Shown: positions 46,615-56,572 of the stretch, piece after piece | Layout of the letters: every line of letters begins with the position of its first letter | Numbering within the stretch: the first letter of the stretch is position 1 | Origin: Pantoea sp. BAV 3049 | GTDB taxonomy: Bacteria; Pseudomonadota; Gammaproteobacteria; Enterobacterales; Enterobacteriaceae | Direction of reading: 5' to 3' | NCBI RefSeq assembly: GCF_009765445.1 | Contig: NZ_WHOY01000031.1 | Location: forward strand, 5,108,359-5,172,358 | DNA length: 64,000 bases | The notes under the pieces: model-generated | What the model saw: only the letters and a program-made list of their open reading frames with translations | Databases searched by the model: none | What the model was told of the DNA's origin: nothing | Translations under genes and position numbers: made by a program

Positions 46615-48599
46615 TGCGTGCAAATCTGATTAAAACGAATTTCACCGCCGGCGAAATCTCCCCGCGCCTGATGGGCCGCGTGGATATTGCCCGCTATGCG
46701 AACGGTGCCAAAAAAATCGAAAATGCTGTCTGCGTCATTCATGGCGGGGTGGTGCGGCGCCCGGGAACGAAATATATCGCGTCCGCGAAATATGGTGACC
46801 GGTCAGCACGTCTTATTCCGTATGTATATAACCGCGAACAGTCTTACATGCTGGAATTTGGCGACGGGTATATCCGTTTTTACCAGAACGGCGTACAGCT
46901 GACCGTAAACGGCGCGCCCTATGAAATCACCTCGCCGTACTCGCAGGCGCAGCTGCCTGCAATAACGTACGTGCAGGGCGCTGACACGATGTTCCTTGCG
47001 CACCAGTCGGTACCGGTACAGCGCCTGCAGCGTCACGGACAAACAAACTGGGTAATAGAAAATGCCCCGTTTGTTGTCCAGCCGTTTGATGAAATTCGCA
47101 CGACGCCGGTGAAGTGGTGTAAACCGTCAGTTAAGGAGTTTGTCGGCAGTACCATAACCCTGACGCTGAGCGACGCAGAGCCGCCGGAAAGCGGCAACGG
47201 GGCATTTACCGGGGCCGGCTGGGTGGCGGAAGATGTCGGATCATACGTGCGGATCAACAGTGGGCTGGTACTGATAACTGGCGTGAGCAGCGGATCGGTG
47301 GCGACCGGTGAGATAAGAAAAGACCTGTCCGCCACTCAGGCTGCCTCACCCGGGGCCTGGACGCGGGAGGATAACATCTGGACGCCGGCGCTGGGCTATC
47401 CTGGCTCGGTGACGCTTTATCAACAGCGTCTGGTGCTTGCCGGCAGCCCGTACAGGCCGCAAACGGTGTGGATGAGCGAGACGGGCGCCTACCTGAGTTT
47501 TGAGCTGGGAACGGATGATGATTCCGCCGCCTCGTTTACCGTTTCATCTGACCAGATAAACCCGATCGTGCATATGGCGCAGATGAATACCCTGATTGCG
47601 CTGACCTACGGCGGCGAGTTCACGCTCTCCGGTTCGTCCGAAGCGGCGATCACTCCCACCAACATTTCGATAAAAAACCCCAGCCCCTACGGCTGCAATT
47701 CCGTGCGTCCCGTTCGCGTCGGCACCGAGCTGGTATTTATGCAGCGCGCGGCGCGTAAGCTGTTCGCCGTTGCTTATGATCCGGACAGCTACGTTGCGTA
47801 TTCAGCAAATAATCTCTCTGTGCTCTCGGAACACATCACGGATAGCGGCATAACGGACATGGCCTATCAGCAGGAGCCGGACTCGTTTATGTGGCTGGTG
47901 CGCACAGATGGACAGATGGCGGTAATGAGTTTCGATCGCGCTCAGGACGTTACAGCGTGGTCACTTCAGGTTACCGATGGTGCGTACGAATCAGTAGCAA
48001 CCATTCCGGAGGGGAGCAGCGACGTCGTTTATACGCTGGTCAGGCGCACGATAAATGGTGAAACGAAGCGGTTTGTTGAGCGGTTCGCAACTGACCTGTA
48101 CACGGATGCGGCGCTAACGGGCAGTTCTGAGGGCGGAGCGGCAACATGGGGCGGGCTGGGCTATCTGGAGGGCAAAACGGTGGATATTGTTGCGGACGGC
48201 GCCGTTATGCCCCGACAGGTGGTATCAAACGGTCAGGTAACGCTCACGCGAAGCGCAAAAAGGGTGGAGATCGGCCTGCATTATGACACGACGATCCAGA
48301 CGCTGACGCCAGAACTGCAGACGACTGAAGGAACCACGCAGGGCGCGAAAAAACGCACCAGCGAAGTGACGTTGCGTTTCATGGCCACGACCGGTGCAGA
48401 ACTGAACGGCGATATTATCCCGTTTCGCACGTTTGGCACTGAAATACTGGACCAGGCACCCCCGATATTTTTTGGCGATCACTACATCGGAAAGCTGGGA
48501 TGGGCGAAAGGGGAAGATACGTTGTTAATCCAGCAGCGCCAGCCGCTGCCGTTTCATCTGCTGGCCGTGATTTACACCTTTACCGCAAACGGGGGATAA
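46614..48599 (+). CDS. Tail tubular protein B (gp12-like nozzle)
   Basis: 661 residues: IKTNFTAGEISPRLMGRVDI, then ENAVCVIHGGVVRRPGTKYI, a strongly conserved start of podoviral nozzle proteins. Beta-rich throughout. It forms the tail tube end that carries the fibres. It follows the A protein as in T7. Confidence 0.88.
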   Translation: MRANLIKTNFTAGEISPRLMGRVDIARYANGAKKIENAVCVIHGGVVRRPGTKYIASAKYGDRSARLIPYVYNREQSYMLEFGDGYIRFYQNGVQLTVNGAPYEITSPYSQAQLPAITYVQGADTMFLAHQSVPVQRLQRHGQTNWVIENAPFVVQPFDEIRTTPVKWCKPSVKEFVGSTITLTLSDAEPPESGNGAFTGAGWVAEDVGSYVRINSGLVLITGVSSGSVATGEIRKDLSATQAASPGAWTREDNIWTPALGYPGSVTLYQQRLVLAGSPYRPQTVWMSETGAYLSFELGTDDDSAASFTVSSDQINPIVHMAQMNTLIALTYGGEFTLSGSSEAAITPTNISIKNPSPYGCNSVRPVRVGTELVFMQRAARKLFAVAYDPDSYVAYSANNLSVLSEHITDSGITDMAYQQEPDSFMWLVRTDGQMAVMSFDRAQDVTAWSLQVTDGAYESVATIPEGSSDVVYTLVRRTINGETKRFVERFATDLYTDAALTGSSEGGAATWGGLGYLEGKTVDIVADGAVMPRQVVSNGQVTLTRSAKRVEIGLHYDTTIQTLTPELQTTEGTTQGAKKRTSEVTLRFMATTGAELNGDIIPFRTFGTEILDQAPPIFFGDHYIGKLGWAKGEDTLLIQQRQPLPFHLLAVIYTFTANGG

Positions 48600-48600
48600 G

Positions 48601-49047
48601 ATGATCCGAAACGCAACCAGGGACGATATTCCCGCACTGATTGAACTGGGCACCCTGATGTTTATGGAGTCGCGCTATGCGTCGTCGCCTTTCGTGCCTG
48701 AGAAATGCGCGCAGCTTGCCCGCGAGCTGATTGACGCGCCCGCGGGCTGCGTGCTGGTCGCTGAAGAGGGCGGGAAGGTGGTGGGCTGGCTCGGCGGCGG
48801 CATTGGCGAACAGTGGTTTTCTCACGCGCTGCAGGCGTTTGAATACGGCGTCTTTATCGCGCCGGCGCACAGGGGCAGCAGCGCGGCTTACCGGCTGGTG
48901 AAAACCTTTACTGACTGGGCGCGGGATAACGGTGCATCGGTCATCAATATGGGCATTACCACCGGCGTGCATGAAGAACGCACCGGCGATCTGTACGCGC
49001 GCCTGGGCTTTACGCGCACCGGCCTGCTGTATTCAAGGGAGGCGTAA
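48601..49047 (+). CDS. GNAT-family N-acetyltransferase (phage-borne)
   Basis: 148 residues with the GNAT acetyl-CoA fold: MIRNATRDDIPALIELGTLM, CVLVAEEGGKVVGWLGGGI, GVFIAPAHRGSSAAYRLVKT and LYARLGFTRTGLLYSREA. The Q/RxxGxG loop is relaxed to HRGSSA. GNAT genes are frequent in this slot of podoviral late operons; the substrate is unknown. Confidence 0.8.
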   Translation: MIRNATRDDIPALIELGTLMFMESRYASSPFVPEKCAQLARELIDAPAGCVLVAEEGGKVVGWLGGGIGEQWFSHALQAFEYGVFIAPAHRGSSAAYRLVKTFTDWARDNGASVINMGITTGVHEERTGDLYARLGFTRTGLLYSREA

Positions 49048-49048
49048 C

Positions 49049-49579
49049 ATGTGTACGGGTGTGGAGGTTGCGCTGGTGGCATCCACCGTGCTGGCAACCG
49101 CGGGAACGGTGGCAAGTGCCCAGCAACAGAAAAAAATGGCGAACTATCAGGCCGCGCAGGCTGAAGCCGATGCTGATGCAGCAGCGGGCGCGGCAAAGGT
49201 GGAGGCGGCACGGATCCGAAAGGCGGGGCAGGCACAGGCGGCGCAGGCTAATGCCGCTTATGCCGCATCCGGCGTGGCTACCGGCGAGGGCAGCGCGCTG
49301 CGCATTACGTCGGGTATTGTGGGCGACGCTGAAGAGGACGCCTATACGACGCTGGTCAACGGCGGCAACACGGCGGCACGTTATAACGCGCAGGCGCAGG
49401 CCGATCGTATTTCCGGCAGCAACGCGGCAACCGCCGGCTATATCAATGCGGGCAGCACGCTGCTGCAGGCCGGCAGCACGTCGTACAGCGGCTGGAAATC
49501 CGCCAGCACCACGCGGACGGCGACCGGCAGCGGCGGCGCATCGTCGGCAAATATGTTTACCAATATGGGCGTCCGTTAA
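49049..49579 (+). CDS. Internal virion protein (gp14-like)
   Basis: 176 residues from the ATG at 49049 (GGGAGG about 8 bases upstream); a longer frame lies inside the acetyltransferase gene. MCTGVEVALVASTVLATAGT followed by a long Ala/Gln-rich helix (AAQAEADADAAAGAAKVEAA) matches the gp14-type ejection protein that forms the outer-membrane pore in T7. It overlaps the next start by one base. Confidence 0.75.
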   Translation: MCTGVEVALVASTVLATAGTVASAQQQKKMANYQAAQAEADADAAAGAAKVEAARIRKAGQAQAAQANAAYAASGVATGEGSALRITSGIVGDAEEDAYTTLVNGGNTAARYNAQAQADRISGSNAATAGYINAGSTLLQAGSTSYSGWKSASTTRTATGSGGASSANMFTNMGVR

Positions 49580-52347
49580 TGCGCATACCAACCGGCAATT
49601 TTGGCAATCTCACCCCGCAGCCGCAAAACAACCGTGTACAGGTAACCGGCACCGGCGCGGTGGGCGATGCCGTTCGCCATCTGGCCACCGTGGGTATGGG
49701 CATCGCGGGCGACCAGCAGCAGCGCATAGACCGCGAGAACCAGAGCCAGGCGCAGGCGCTGACGAACCAGATAGACCAGTACAGCACGCAGCTGTTAAAC
49801 GATCCGGATCACGGCCTTTATGCCCTGCAGGGTACTAACGCCGACGGCGCCACCGATCGCTATCTGGCAAAATTTGACGAGTACGCATCGGCCCGGGTTA
49901 ACGAGCTGCCCGAACCGATGCGGAAAAATTTCATAAACCAGGTTGAGGCAAAGCGCATCCAGTTTATGCGCGGCGGCCTGAGTTATGAAAACAACCAGCG
50001 CCAGCAGGTACAGCAGGGCAACTACTCGGCAGCGCTGGCCAACAGCAGGACGCGCGCGGAAGGTTTCTGGGGGGATAACATTTCGTGGCAGCTGGAAACC
50101 GGCGCCACGAAACAGCAGATAGCGGACTACGGCGCCGCGCAGGGCTGGACGGCTGAGCAGGTAAAACAGGAGCAGCACAGCTGGCTGATTGCGACGGCGT
50201 TCAACTCTGCTAAAAATGCCGCTGCTGACGATCCCACCGGCTTCCTGCAGCAGGTTGGGGAACCGTCTTCCGTGGGCGGCGTGCAGCGATATGCGCCGGC
50301 CAGCGGCGGCAGCGCGCTGGGGATCCGCAACAATAACCCGGGCAACATCGAACGCAGCGGCGCCAATGCCTGGGACGGGGAAGTTAATACTGATGGCCGC
50401 TTTGCAAAATTCGCCACGCCTGAACATGGGATCCGGGCGCTGGGCAAAAACCTGCTGTCGTACAATCGCCGTGGCTATAACACCCTGTCGCAGATTATTG
50501 AGCGCTGGGCGCCGTCGAAGGAGAAGGCAAACAACACGCCGGCCTACATCGCGGCGATGTCAAAATACGTTGGCGTGCCGGCAGATCAGCCGCTCGATTT
50601 AAACGACGTTGCCACGCTGGCCCGCGTCAGCGCCGGCATTATCCGGCATGAAAACGGCGGCAATCCCTATACCCCGGAACAGCTGCAGCGCGGGGCGCTG
50701 GCCGCGCTGGGAATGGAAGCCCTGCAGCAGGCGGCCCCGGAAAGCGGCAGCATTCGGCCCGCTGGCGCCACGGCGGCATTTAATGCGTTAGACCCCCTGC
50801 AGCAGGCGCAGCTGCGCAGCATGGCGGAAACGCAGCTGAACAAACAGCGCACCGCTTACCGTGAGCAGATGGGCACGATGTACGCGGACACCCAGGCCGC
50901 GTTTGACCGGGGCGAGGTGCCGGACGTGATCCCCAGCCAGAGAATGCTTATACAGGCGTACGGTTACAGCGAGGGGCAGGCAAAATACCGGGATCTGCTG
51001 AACGGCCAGCAGTTTGCCGGCTACATTGCCGCCGCTAAAAATATGTCGCCGGCAGGGCAGGCAGGACTTCTGGCCAGCGTGCAGCCGAACCCCAATGAAG
51101 CTGGCTATGCCAGTAAAATCCAGCGCTGGGAGCGTTTCGGGCGCTTCATTGCCGGCAACGTCAAAATTCAGGAAAAGCAGGCCGCTGCCGTGCGCTTTGA
51201 TGCATCGATGCAGCATAATTTCCCGCTCGATCCGAATGACAGCAGTAACCAGACCGCTGCAGATGAATACTACGCCGCCAACGTGCAGCCCCGGTTCAAC
51301 CTGTCAGACGATAGCAGCCTTAATGCGGTCGCCAGCATGACCACGCGATCGGGGATTATGCCGACGCAGATCAAATCCCTGCTGAACGCCGGCGCGACGT
51401 CGCGCGATCCGGATGTGGTCTTGCCAATTGCCAAAATGTACGGCCAGATTTTTGACAACAACCCCGCCGCCGTGGCGGAGCTGCCCGCCGGCACGGCATC
51501 GTATTACAGCAAAATCTACGATCTGAGCCGCGCCGGTATGCCTGGCGACAAGGCAACAGAGACGGCCTTTAACATCGTGTACGCGCAGGACGAGCGCACC
51601 AAAAAAATGATTGCCAGCCAGCTGCGGGATAAGGACTACCTGAAGGGCCGCGACGGTGCCGCGCAGTCGCTGATTAATTCACTGTCGTCCCGCTGGATTG
51701 GCGGCCCCGACGTGATGAAGCCCGGACAGAGTAACCAGCAGTACCAGCGCGATTATGCCACGCTTTACGATGCAAACTTTGCCGCCAGCGGCGGTGATAC
51801 AAAACTCGCCGGCCAGCTGACCAACGCGCAGATCAAACGCACCTGGGGCATTTCGACCATTAACGGCAGTGAAGAAATTATGCGGTACGCACCGGAGGCG
51901 GTTTACGGCGTCAGCAATGGCGCAGGAAACTGGATTGCCGGCCAGTGGGCGGAAGAGAAAAAAGCGTTGGCCGCCTCGTCGTTTGGTGGCGCACGTCCCG
52001 ACACGGATCTGATATTGGTACCGGACGCGCTGACCCCGCGCGATTTCAGCTATGGCGTGATGGTGAAACAGACCGGATCCGATGGGATCCCGGTTTACCA
52101 CCCGTACTATGGCAGTAACGGCGGGGCGCTACGGTTTAAGCCTGAACAGGTAAGTTCCCCGATGTACAAAGAGGTGATGGAAAAACGCGCCCAGGCGGTC
52201 GATAAGGCGCGCCAGCAGCGTGCCGATCCCGATCCCATCGATGCCGGCATCCCGCCACCTGCGCCCCTGAACCTGAGCGATCCGTTTGAACAAAACGGAA
52301 AATTAAATCTGAATGTCTCGGCTGACAGCTTCCCGGGGGGCCAGTAA
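49579..52347 (+). CDS. Internal virion protein with peptidoglycan-lytic-like domain
   Basis: 922 residues. Residues about 247-340 contain GIRNNNPGNIERSGANAW, then FAKFATPEHGIRALGKNLLS and RWAPSKEKANNTPAYI, a module found in virion-associated proteins and thought to act on the cell wall during DNA entry. The remainder is helical. Position matches the T7 gp15/gp16 ejection proteins. It overlaps the next gene by one base (TAATG). Confidence 0.78.
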   Translation: MRIPTGNFGNLTPQPQNNRVQVTGTGAVGDAVRHLATVGMGIAGDQQQRIDRENQSQAQALTNQIDQYSTQLLNDPDHGLYALQGTNADGATDRYLAKFDEYASARVNELPEPMRKNFINQVEAKRIQFMRGGLSYENNQRQQVQQGNYSAALANSRTRAEGFWGDNISWQLETGATKQQIADYGAAQGWTAEQVKQEQHSWLIATAFNSAKNAAADDPTGFLQQVGEPSSVGGVQRYAPASGGSALGIRNNNPGNIERSGANAWDGEVNTDGRFAKFATPEHGIRALGKNLLSYNRRGYNTLSQIIERWAPSKEKANNTPAYIAAMSKYVGVPADQPLDLNDVATLARVSAGIIRHENGGNPYTPEQLQRGALAALGMEALQQAAPESGSIRPAGATAAFNALDPLQQAQLRSMAETQLNKQRTAYREQMGTMYADTQAAFDRGEVPDVIPSQRMLIQAYGYSEGQAKYRDLLNGQQFAGYIAAAKNMSPAGQAGLLASVQPNPNEAGYASKIQRWERFGRFIAGNVKIQEKQAAAVRFDASMQHNFPLDPNDSSNQTAADEYYAANVQPRFNLSDDSSLNAVASMTTRSGIMPTQIKSLLNAGATSRDPDVVLPIAKMYGQIFDNNPAAVAELPAGTASYYSKIYDLSRAGMPGDKATETAFNIVYAQDERTKKMIASQLRDKDYLKGRDGAAQSLINSLSSRWIGGPDVMKPGQSNQQYQRDYATLYDANFAASGGDTKLAGQLTNAQIKRTWGISTINGSEEIMRYAPEAVYGVSNGAGNWIAGQWAEEKKALAASSFGGARPDTDLILVPDALTPRDFSYGVMVKQTGSDGIPVYHPYYGSNGGALRFKPEQVSSPMYKEVMEKRAQAVDKARQQRADPDPIDAGIPPPAPLNLSDPFEQNGKLNLNVSADSFPGGQ

Positions 52348-55300
52348 TGCCAACGTATGTAGTTACGCAGGGCGATATTCTCGGCCCGGACATCAATACT
52401 GTTCAGCAGCAGGAACCCGCTTACGGGATGGAAAAGCCCGACTGGTACGCGCCGCTAAATCCTTTTGACCACAGCAACGCCACCAGGAGGCTGCGCGAAG
52501 CGGCTTTTAATATTGATAACTCACTGGGCAGCTGGATTGCATCAGCACCGTTTAACCAGTTCCCTGAGCAGCAGGGCTATAACCCCTTTGACGAAAAAGG
52601 CGCCGCGCTGCAGGGCTATGAGGATTACGCCGACGCCTTTATTAACTCAGGATCACCGCAGGAAACCACGGCGATAAAGCAGCGCATAGACAGGCAGCTG
52701 CAGGACAGGCAATTTTTAAGCGAGGCCGGCGCGGCGGGCACCGTGTCCAGCATGGCGATGGGGATGATTGATCCGATAAACGTCGCGTCGATGTATGTAC
52801 CGGTGGGAATGCTGGCCCGGGGCGCAAGCGTTGCCAGAACGGCGGCGCGCTTTGCGCTGGCTAACGCTGCAGGCGGGGTGGCGTCAGAGCTGTCACTGCA
52901 GGCCACACAGGAGACGCGCACGGCGGAAGAGAGCGTCATTAACGTCATGACCGACGCTATGGTCGGCGGCATCCTCGGATCGGCCTCGCAGCTGGTGGCC
53001 AATATCGGGACCAGGCAGGCCATCAATAAAAGCGTTGCGCAGACCCTGGGCGACACGCTGCCACCGGATCGCAGCATTGGTGCGGCGGAGGTGTTCAACA
53101 CCACGCTGGACCAGGAACAGCTAAAGGGCGTGGGGCTGATTAATAAAACGCTGTCCGTTACCCCGTCCGGACGCCTGGCGCAGTCACCGGCACACAGTTC
53201 CCGGGTTATCAATCAGATGCTGGCGGAAAACAACTACACGTTTGCAAAAAACGAGGAAGGACTTGCCACGGCCACGGCAGCAGAAACCCGCATCAAGCAG
53301 TACGACACGCTGCTGTATAAGCAGATGGAGACGACGAAAGACCACTATCAGCAGTACAGCAAAGCGGCGCCCCGCGACAAGCGAATGAGCTTTATTGAGT
53401 TTAACGAAGCGGTCGGAAAAGCCATGCGCCGGGGTGATAAGCATAATGTTCCGGAAATAGCGCAGGCGGCTGCCCGCATTCGTCCCCTCTTTGAGGCGAC
53501 CAAAAAACGCATGCAGGAGCTTAATATACTGGGGGAAGATGTGGAGGTGACCACCGCAGAGAGCTACCTGCCGCGCATCTATAAATTCGACAAGATTTTA
53601 TCTGACCGCTCCCGCTTCAGGGGCATTCTGACGAACTGGCTTAAGAGTAGCAGCGCCCGGACGGCAGAAATAGCCACTGAGCGCCTGAACCAGGTTAATG
53701 CCGGCCTTGAAACTGCCCGGGCGGCAGGCCCGGAAGCAGAGGCGCTGGCCGCCAGAATTGCGGAGGCAGAGCGCTGGTCGGGAAAAAACGTGCTGCTGAT
53801 GGACGAAATTCAAAAGCAAAGGCGCAAAGCCGGCAAGCGGGCCGGGTATGAGGAACAGCTTGCCGGCATTAAAGACCCGGATAAGCAGGCCAAAAGAAAG
53901 GCCTGGCTTGAGCGCCAGCTGCAGGGCGTGGAAGAGGCAGAGCGCAAGGTCACTGAACTGCAGGGGCATCTTGAAATTTTGAACAGGCCGCGCCGGTACC
54001 GCAACAGGCTGCGCGGACTGGAGAAACGCGCAGGATCCGTGGAGCGCCTGGACGCCAGCCGGCAGCGCCAGATTGTGGCCAGCGAACCCATTAGTGCGGA
54101 AGAGGCTGAAGCTATCGCGGATGAAATTATTAACAAAATTATCGGCGCCCCCTCCGGGATCGTACCCCGGGAACTGATACCTGAGGGTCTGACAAAACGC
54201 GCCGGCTTCTCTAAATCGCGCACGCTGACCATTCCGGATAAAGAGATTGAAGATTTTTTAGAATCGGATATTAACTACGTCACGGATCAGTATCTGCGCG
54301 AGGTGGCGCCGGAAATCGAGCTTACAGCGCAGTTTGGCCGCAAGGACATGGGGGAGCAAATCAGGCAGGTCAGCGAGGAATACAGCGAGCTGATCCGCGA
54401 TGCGAAAACGCCCCGCCAGCGCGCCCGTCTGGAGAAACAGCGCGAGGCAGACGTCCGCGACATCGAGGCGATGCGCGACAGGCTGATCGGCACGTACGGC
54501 GCGCCCAAAGACCCCAGGAGCTTTTTTATTCGTGCCGGCCGCATTGCGCGCAAGGTTAATTTTCTGCGCCTGCTGGGGGGCATGACCGTTTCGGCACTTC
54601 CGGATCTGGCCCGTCCGATTATGCAGCACGGACTTGCGAAATCGCTTAAGCCGCTGGGCGTGATGCTTAAAAACGTTAACGCAGCGAAGGTGGCCAATGC
54701 CGACCTGCGCGAAATGGCAGTAGGGCTGGAATACGTTTTATCGACGCGCACAAAATCACTTTCTGAGCTGCACGATCCGTACAGCCGCCGATCCTATCTC
54801 GAGCGCGGACTGAACTGGACAACGCAGAAGTTTGGCAATTACACCCTTATGAATCAGTGGAACGGGGCGCTTAAAGCCTGGTCGGGCATGGTGGTGCAGT
54901 CGCGCATACTGGACAATGCACGCCTGCTGCAGAGCGGCAAAACGTTGCCAAAGTCGGAGATAAAAAAACTTGCCCAGTTGGGTATCGATAAGACCATGCT
55001 GGGGCGCATTGGCCGGGAGTTTGCACAGCACGGTGAGGATATGGACGGCCTCTTAACCGGCCATTCTCATTTGTGGGGCGATCCGGTGGTGCGTGATGCG
55101 TTTCAGAGCGCAGTTTTAAAAGACGTGGACAGCGTTGTTGTTACCCCGGGCGTGGGCGACACGCCGCTGATGATGAGCGGCGAAACGGGCAAGATGATCA
55201 TGCAGTTCAAAACGTTTATTTTTGCCGCACACAACCGCGTTTTAGTTTCCGGCATCCAGCAGGGTGACGCCGCGTTTTATTACGGCGCGCTGATGCAGAT

Positions 55301-55700
55301 AGCGTTAGGCGCCGGCGTGTATGCGATGAAACAGAAGCTGGCTGGGCGTGATGTAGATTACTCGCCGAATAACCTGGTAAAAGAGGGGTTAGACCGTTCC
55401 GGCATGCTGGGCTGGCTGTCAGAGCCGCTGAATACAGTTGAGAGCGTGAGCGGCGGACGCTTCGGGCTGGGCGCGATGTTTGGCGCGCCGCCGGTGTCCA
55501 GATTCCAGAGCCGCAACGCGATCGGCGCCATGCTCGGGCCGACGTTCGACCTTGGCGGCGATATGGCCACGATCGCCAATGGCGTGCTGAATGGTGAGTT
55601 TGACGACAAACAAACGCACGCGGTACGCAAAATGCTGCCTTTTCAAAACCTGTTTTTTATTGCGCCGGCACTCAACAGAGTTGAAGAAGAGTTAAAGTGA
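52347..55700 (+). CDS. Large internal virion (ejection) protein, gp15/gp16-like
   Basis: 1117 residues, the largest phage product, in the ejection-protein slot. A hydrophobic glycine-rich stretch (about 130-170, MAMGMIDPINVASMYVPVG), a long charged coiled coil (about 430-560) and a helical C-terminal half are visible. Presumed to form the trans-envelope channel with the two preceding proteins. No enzymatic motif recognised. Confidence 0.75.
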   Translation: MPTYVVTQGDILGPDINTVQQQEPAYGMEKPDWYAPLNPFDHSNATRRLREAAFNIDNSLGSWIASAPFNQFPEQQGYNPFDEKGAALQGYEDYADAFINSGSPQETTAIKQRIDRQLQDRQFLSEAGAAGTVSSMAMGMIDPINVASMYVPVGMLARGASVARTAARFALANAAGGVASELSLQATQETRTAEESVINVMTDAMVGGILGSASQLVANIGTRQAINKSVAQTLGDTLPPDRSIGAAEVFNTTLDQEQLKGVGLINKTLSVTPSGRLAQSPAHSSRVINQMLAENNYTFAKNEEGLATATAAETRIKQYDTLLYKQMETTKDHYQQYSKAAPRDKRMSFIEFNEAVGKAMRRGDKHNVPEIAQAAARIRPLFEATKKRMQELNILGEDVEVTTAESYLPRIYKFDKILSDRSRFRGILTNWLKSSSARTAEIATERLNQVNAGLETARAAGPEAEALAARIAEAERWSGKNVLLMDEIQKQRRKAGKRAGYEEQLAGIKDPDKQAKRKAWLERQLQGVEEAERKVTELQGHLEILNRPRRYRNRLRGLEKRAGSVERLDASRQRQIVASEPISAEEAEAIADEIINKIIGAPSGIVPRELIPEGLTKRAGFSKSRTLTIPDKEIEDFLESDINYVTDQYLREVAPEIELTAQFGRKDMGEQIRQVSEEYSELIRDAKTPRQRARLEKQREADVRDIEAMRDRLIGTYGAPKDPRSFFIRAGRIARKVNFLRLLGGMTVSALPDLARPIMQHGLAKSLKPLGVMLKNVNAAKVANADLREMAVGLEYVLSTRTKSLSELHDPYSRRSYLERGLNWTTQKFGNYTLMNQWNGALKAWSGMVVQSRILDNARLLQSGKTLPKSEIKKLAQLGIDKTMLGRIGREFAQHGEDMDGLLTGHSHLWGDPVVRDAFQSAVLKDVDSVVVTPGVGDTPLMMSGETGKMIMQFKTFIFAAHNRVLVSGIQQGDAAFYYGALMQIALGAGVYAMKQKLAGRDVDYSPNNLVKEGLDRSGMLGWLSEPLNTVESVSGGRFGLGAMFGAPPVSRFQSRNAIGAMLGPTFDLGGDMATIANGVLNGEFDDKQTHAVRKMLPFQNLFFIAPALNRVEEELK

Positions 55701-55774
55701 GATCACGATCGCGGTACCGCGCTGATAGTTATATCAATGAAAATTGATGCAGTGAGGGCGGGAGGGTATTATGC

Positions 55775-55923
55775 AGGCGGGCGCTTGAGGCTTTTTGTCT
55801 CATGCGTTTGCAGGAGTACAAAAAGACGAAAGCCCCGATTGACGTTAAATCAACCGAGGCCAACGCATGAACTTAGCAATTCAGATGTTAGCCTCTTACC
55901 CGCCGAAAGGCAAGGAGCTAACC
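55775..55923 (+). ncRNA. hok-type 5' leader with mok-like frame and predicted antisense (Sok-like) site
   Basis: GCGCTTGAGGCTTTTTGTCTCATGCG followed by AAAGCCCCGATTGACGTTAA resembles the leaders of chromosomal hok loci in part. A 22-codon frame starts at 55801 and an in-frame extension of hok at 55867. In this family a Sok antisense RNA on the minus strand pairs with this leader and blocks translation; its promoter was not located here. Confidence 0.55.
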
Positions 55924-56073
55924 ATGAAGCAGCAAAGGGCGATCCTGATCGCCACCCTCGTGATAGCGGCGGCTGTGGCCGTCATTCTGGTAACGAGAAA
56001 AGACCTCTGTGAGGTACGCATCCGAACCGGCCTCACGGAGGTTGCTGTTTTCATGGATTACGAACCTAAGTAA
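55924..56073 (+). CDS. Hok/Gef-family type I toxin
   Basis: 49 residues: one membrane helix (about 5-22) followed by VTRKDLCEVRIRTGLTEVAV, almost identical to E. coli HokD/RelF, ending YEPK. AGGAG lies 6 bases upstream. Hok peptides depolarise the inner membrane and kill unless the antisense RNA blocks translation. It lies between the ejection protein and the small terminase gene, an unusual place that makes it a cargo (moron) gene. Confidence 0.88.
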   Translation: MKQQRAILIATLVIAAAVAVILVTRKDLCEVRIRTGLTEVAVFMDYEPK

Positions 56074-56165
56074 GAGCAACAGGCGGGGAGCGATCCCCGC
56101 CATTTGCCGGGATCATGACCTTAAGCGCCCGCTCTATTCTACAGTCTGCCGGCATCCCTTTTAAA

Positions 56166-56178
56166 AGTCAGGATTTCG
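56166..56178 (+). promoter_or_regulatory. Repeated late-region element, copy 3
   Basis: AGTCAGGATTTCG, 49 bases before the small terminase start. It lacks the ACC end of the other copies (GGT-G here). Confidence 0.45.
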
Positions 56179-56194
56179 GTGCGCCTGCCGCAGG

Positions 56195-56226
56195 AAAATA
56201 GCCTCTTCATTTGAAGAGGCTATTTT
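56195..56226 (+). promoter_or_regulatory. 14-bp hairpin covering the small terminase ribosome binding site
   Basis: AAAATAGCCTCTTC and GAAGAGGCTATTTT pair perfectly around ATTT, two bases before the ATG at 56228. AGAGG (56215-56219), the only good ribosome binding site, is in the stem. It might also act as a terminator (T run) for the hok transcript. Confidence 0.65.
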
Positions 56227-56227
56227 T

Positions 56228-56572
56228 ATGAGCGACGATTACAAAAACCGGCTGACAGAGCTGAGCGACAAACTAACCGACGTGGTTATCAATGAGGCTG
56301 ATCCGGACAACTGGCCCGGCGCTGAAAAGCCCATAAAGCAGCTGACAAAGGACGAGCGCGGCGATCGCTACTGGAGCAAAAAAAATGCAGCCGGCACGCT
56401 GACGCTGCTGATCAAGGTGCATTCCCTGATTGGGATGCACGGGCGGGGTGGTACACCTGCAGAGGGTAAAAATCCCTCAGAGGCGGATTTTGAGCTGGGC
56501 CAGCAGGTAAACAGGGCAGAAAAGGAAGCGGCGGATATTCTTGAAAGGATTATGAAAAAAGGCAAAAAATGA
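56228..56572 (+). CDS. Small terminase subunit (gp18-like)
   Basis: 114 residues directly before the large subunit, overlapping it by 4 bases. DNWPGAEKPIKQLTKDERGDRYW, shortened here as NWPGAEKPIKQLTKDERGD, and a helical charged end (NRAEKEAADILERIMKKGKK) fit DNA-recognition subunits of T7-like phages. Translation may be controlled by the hairpin over its ribosome binding site. Confidence 0.75.
   Translation: MSDDYKNRLTELSDKLTDVVINEADPDNWPGAEKPIKQLTKDERGDRYWSKKNAAGTLTLLIKVHSLIGMHGRGGTPAEGKNPSEADFELGQQVNRAEKEAADILERIMKKGKK

Noticed and set aside
48932..49048. Longer start of the gp14-like gene inside the acetyltransferase gene
   Set aside because: The extra residues are antipattern Cys/Arg-rich sequence, and the ATG at 49049 has a good ribosome site and the family start Met-Cys.
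52625..53212. 195-codon frame opposite the large ejection protein gene
   Set aside because: Antisense shadow in GC-rich coding DNA, without a ribosome site or recognisable content.
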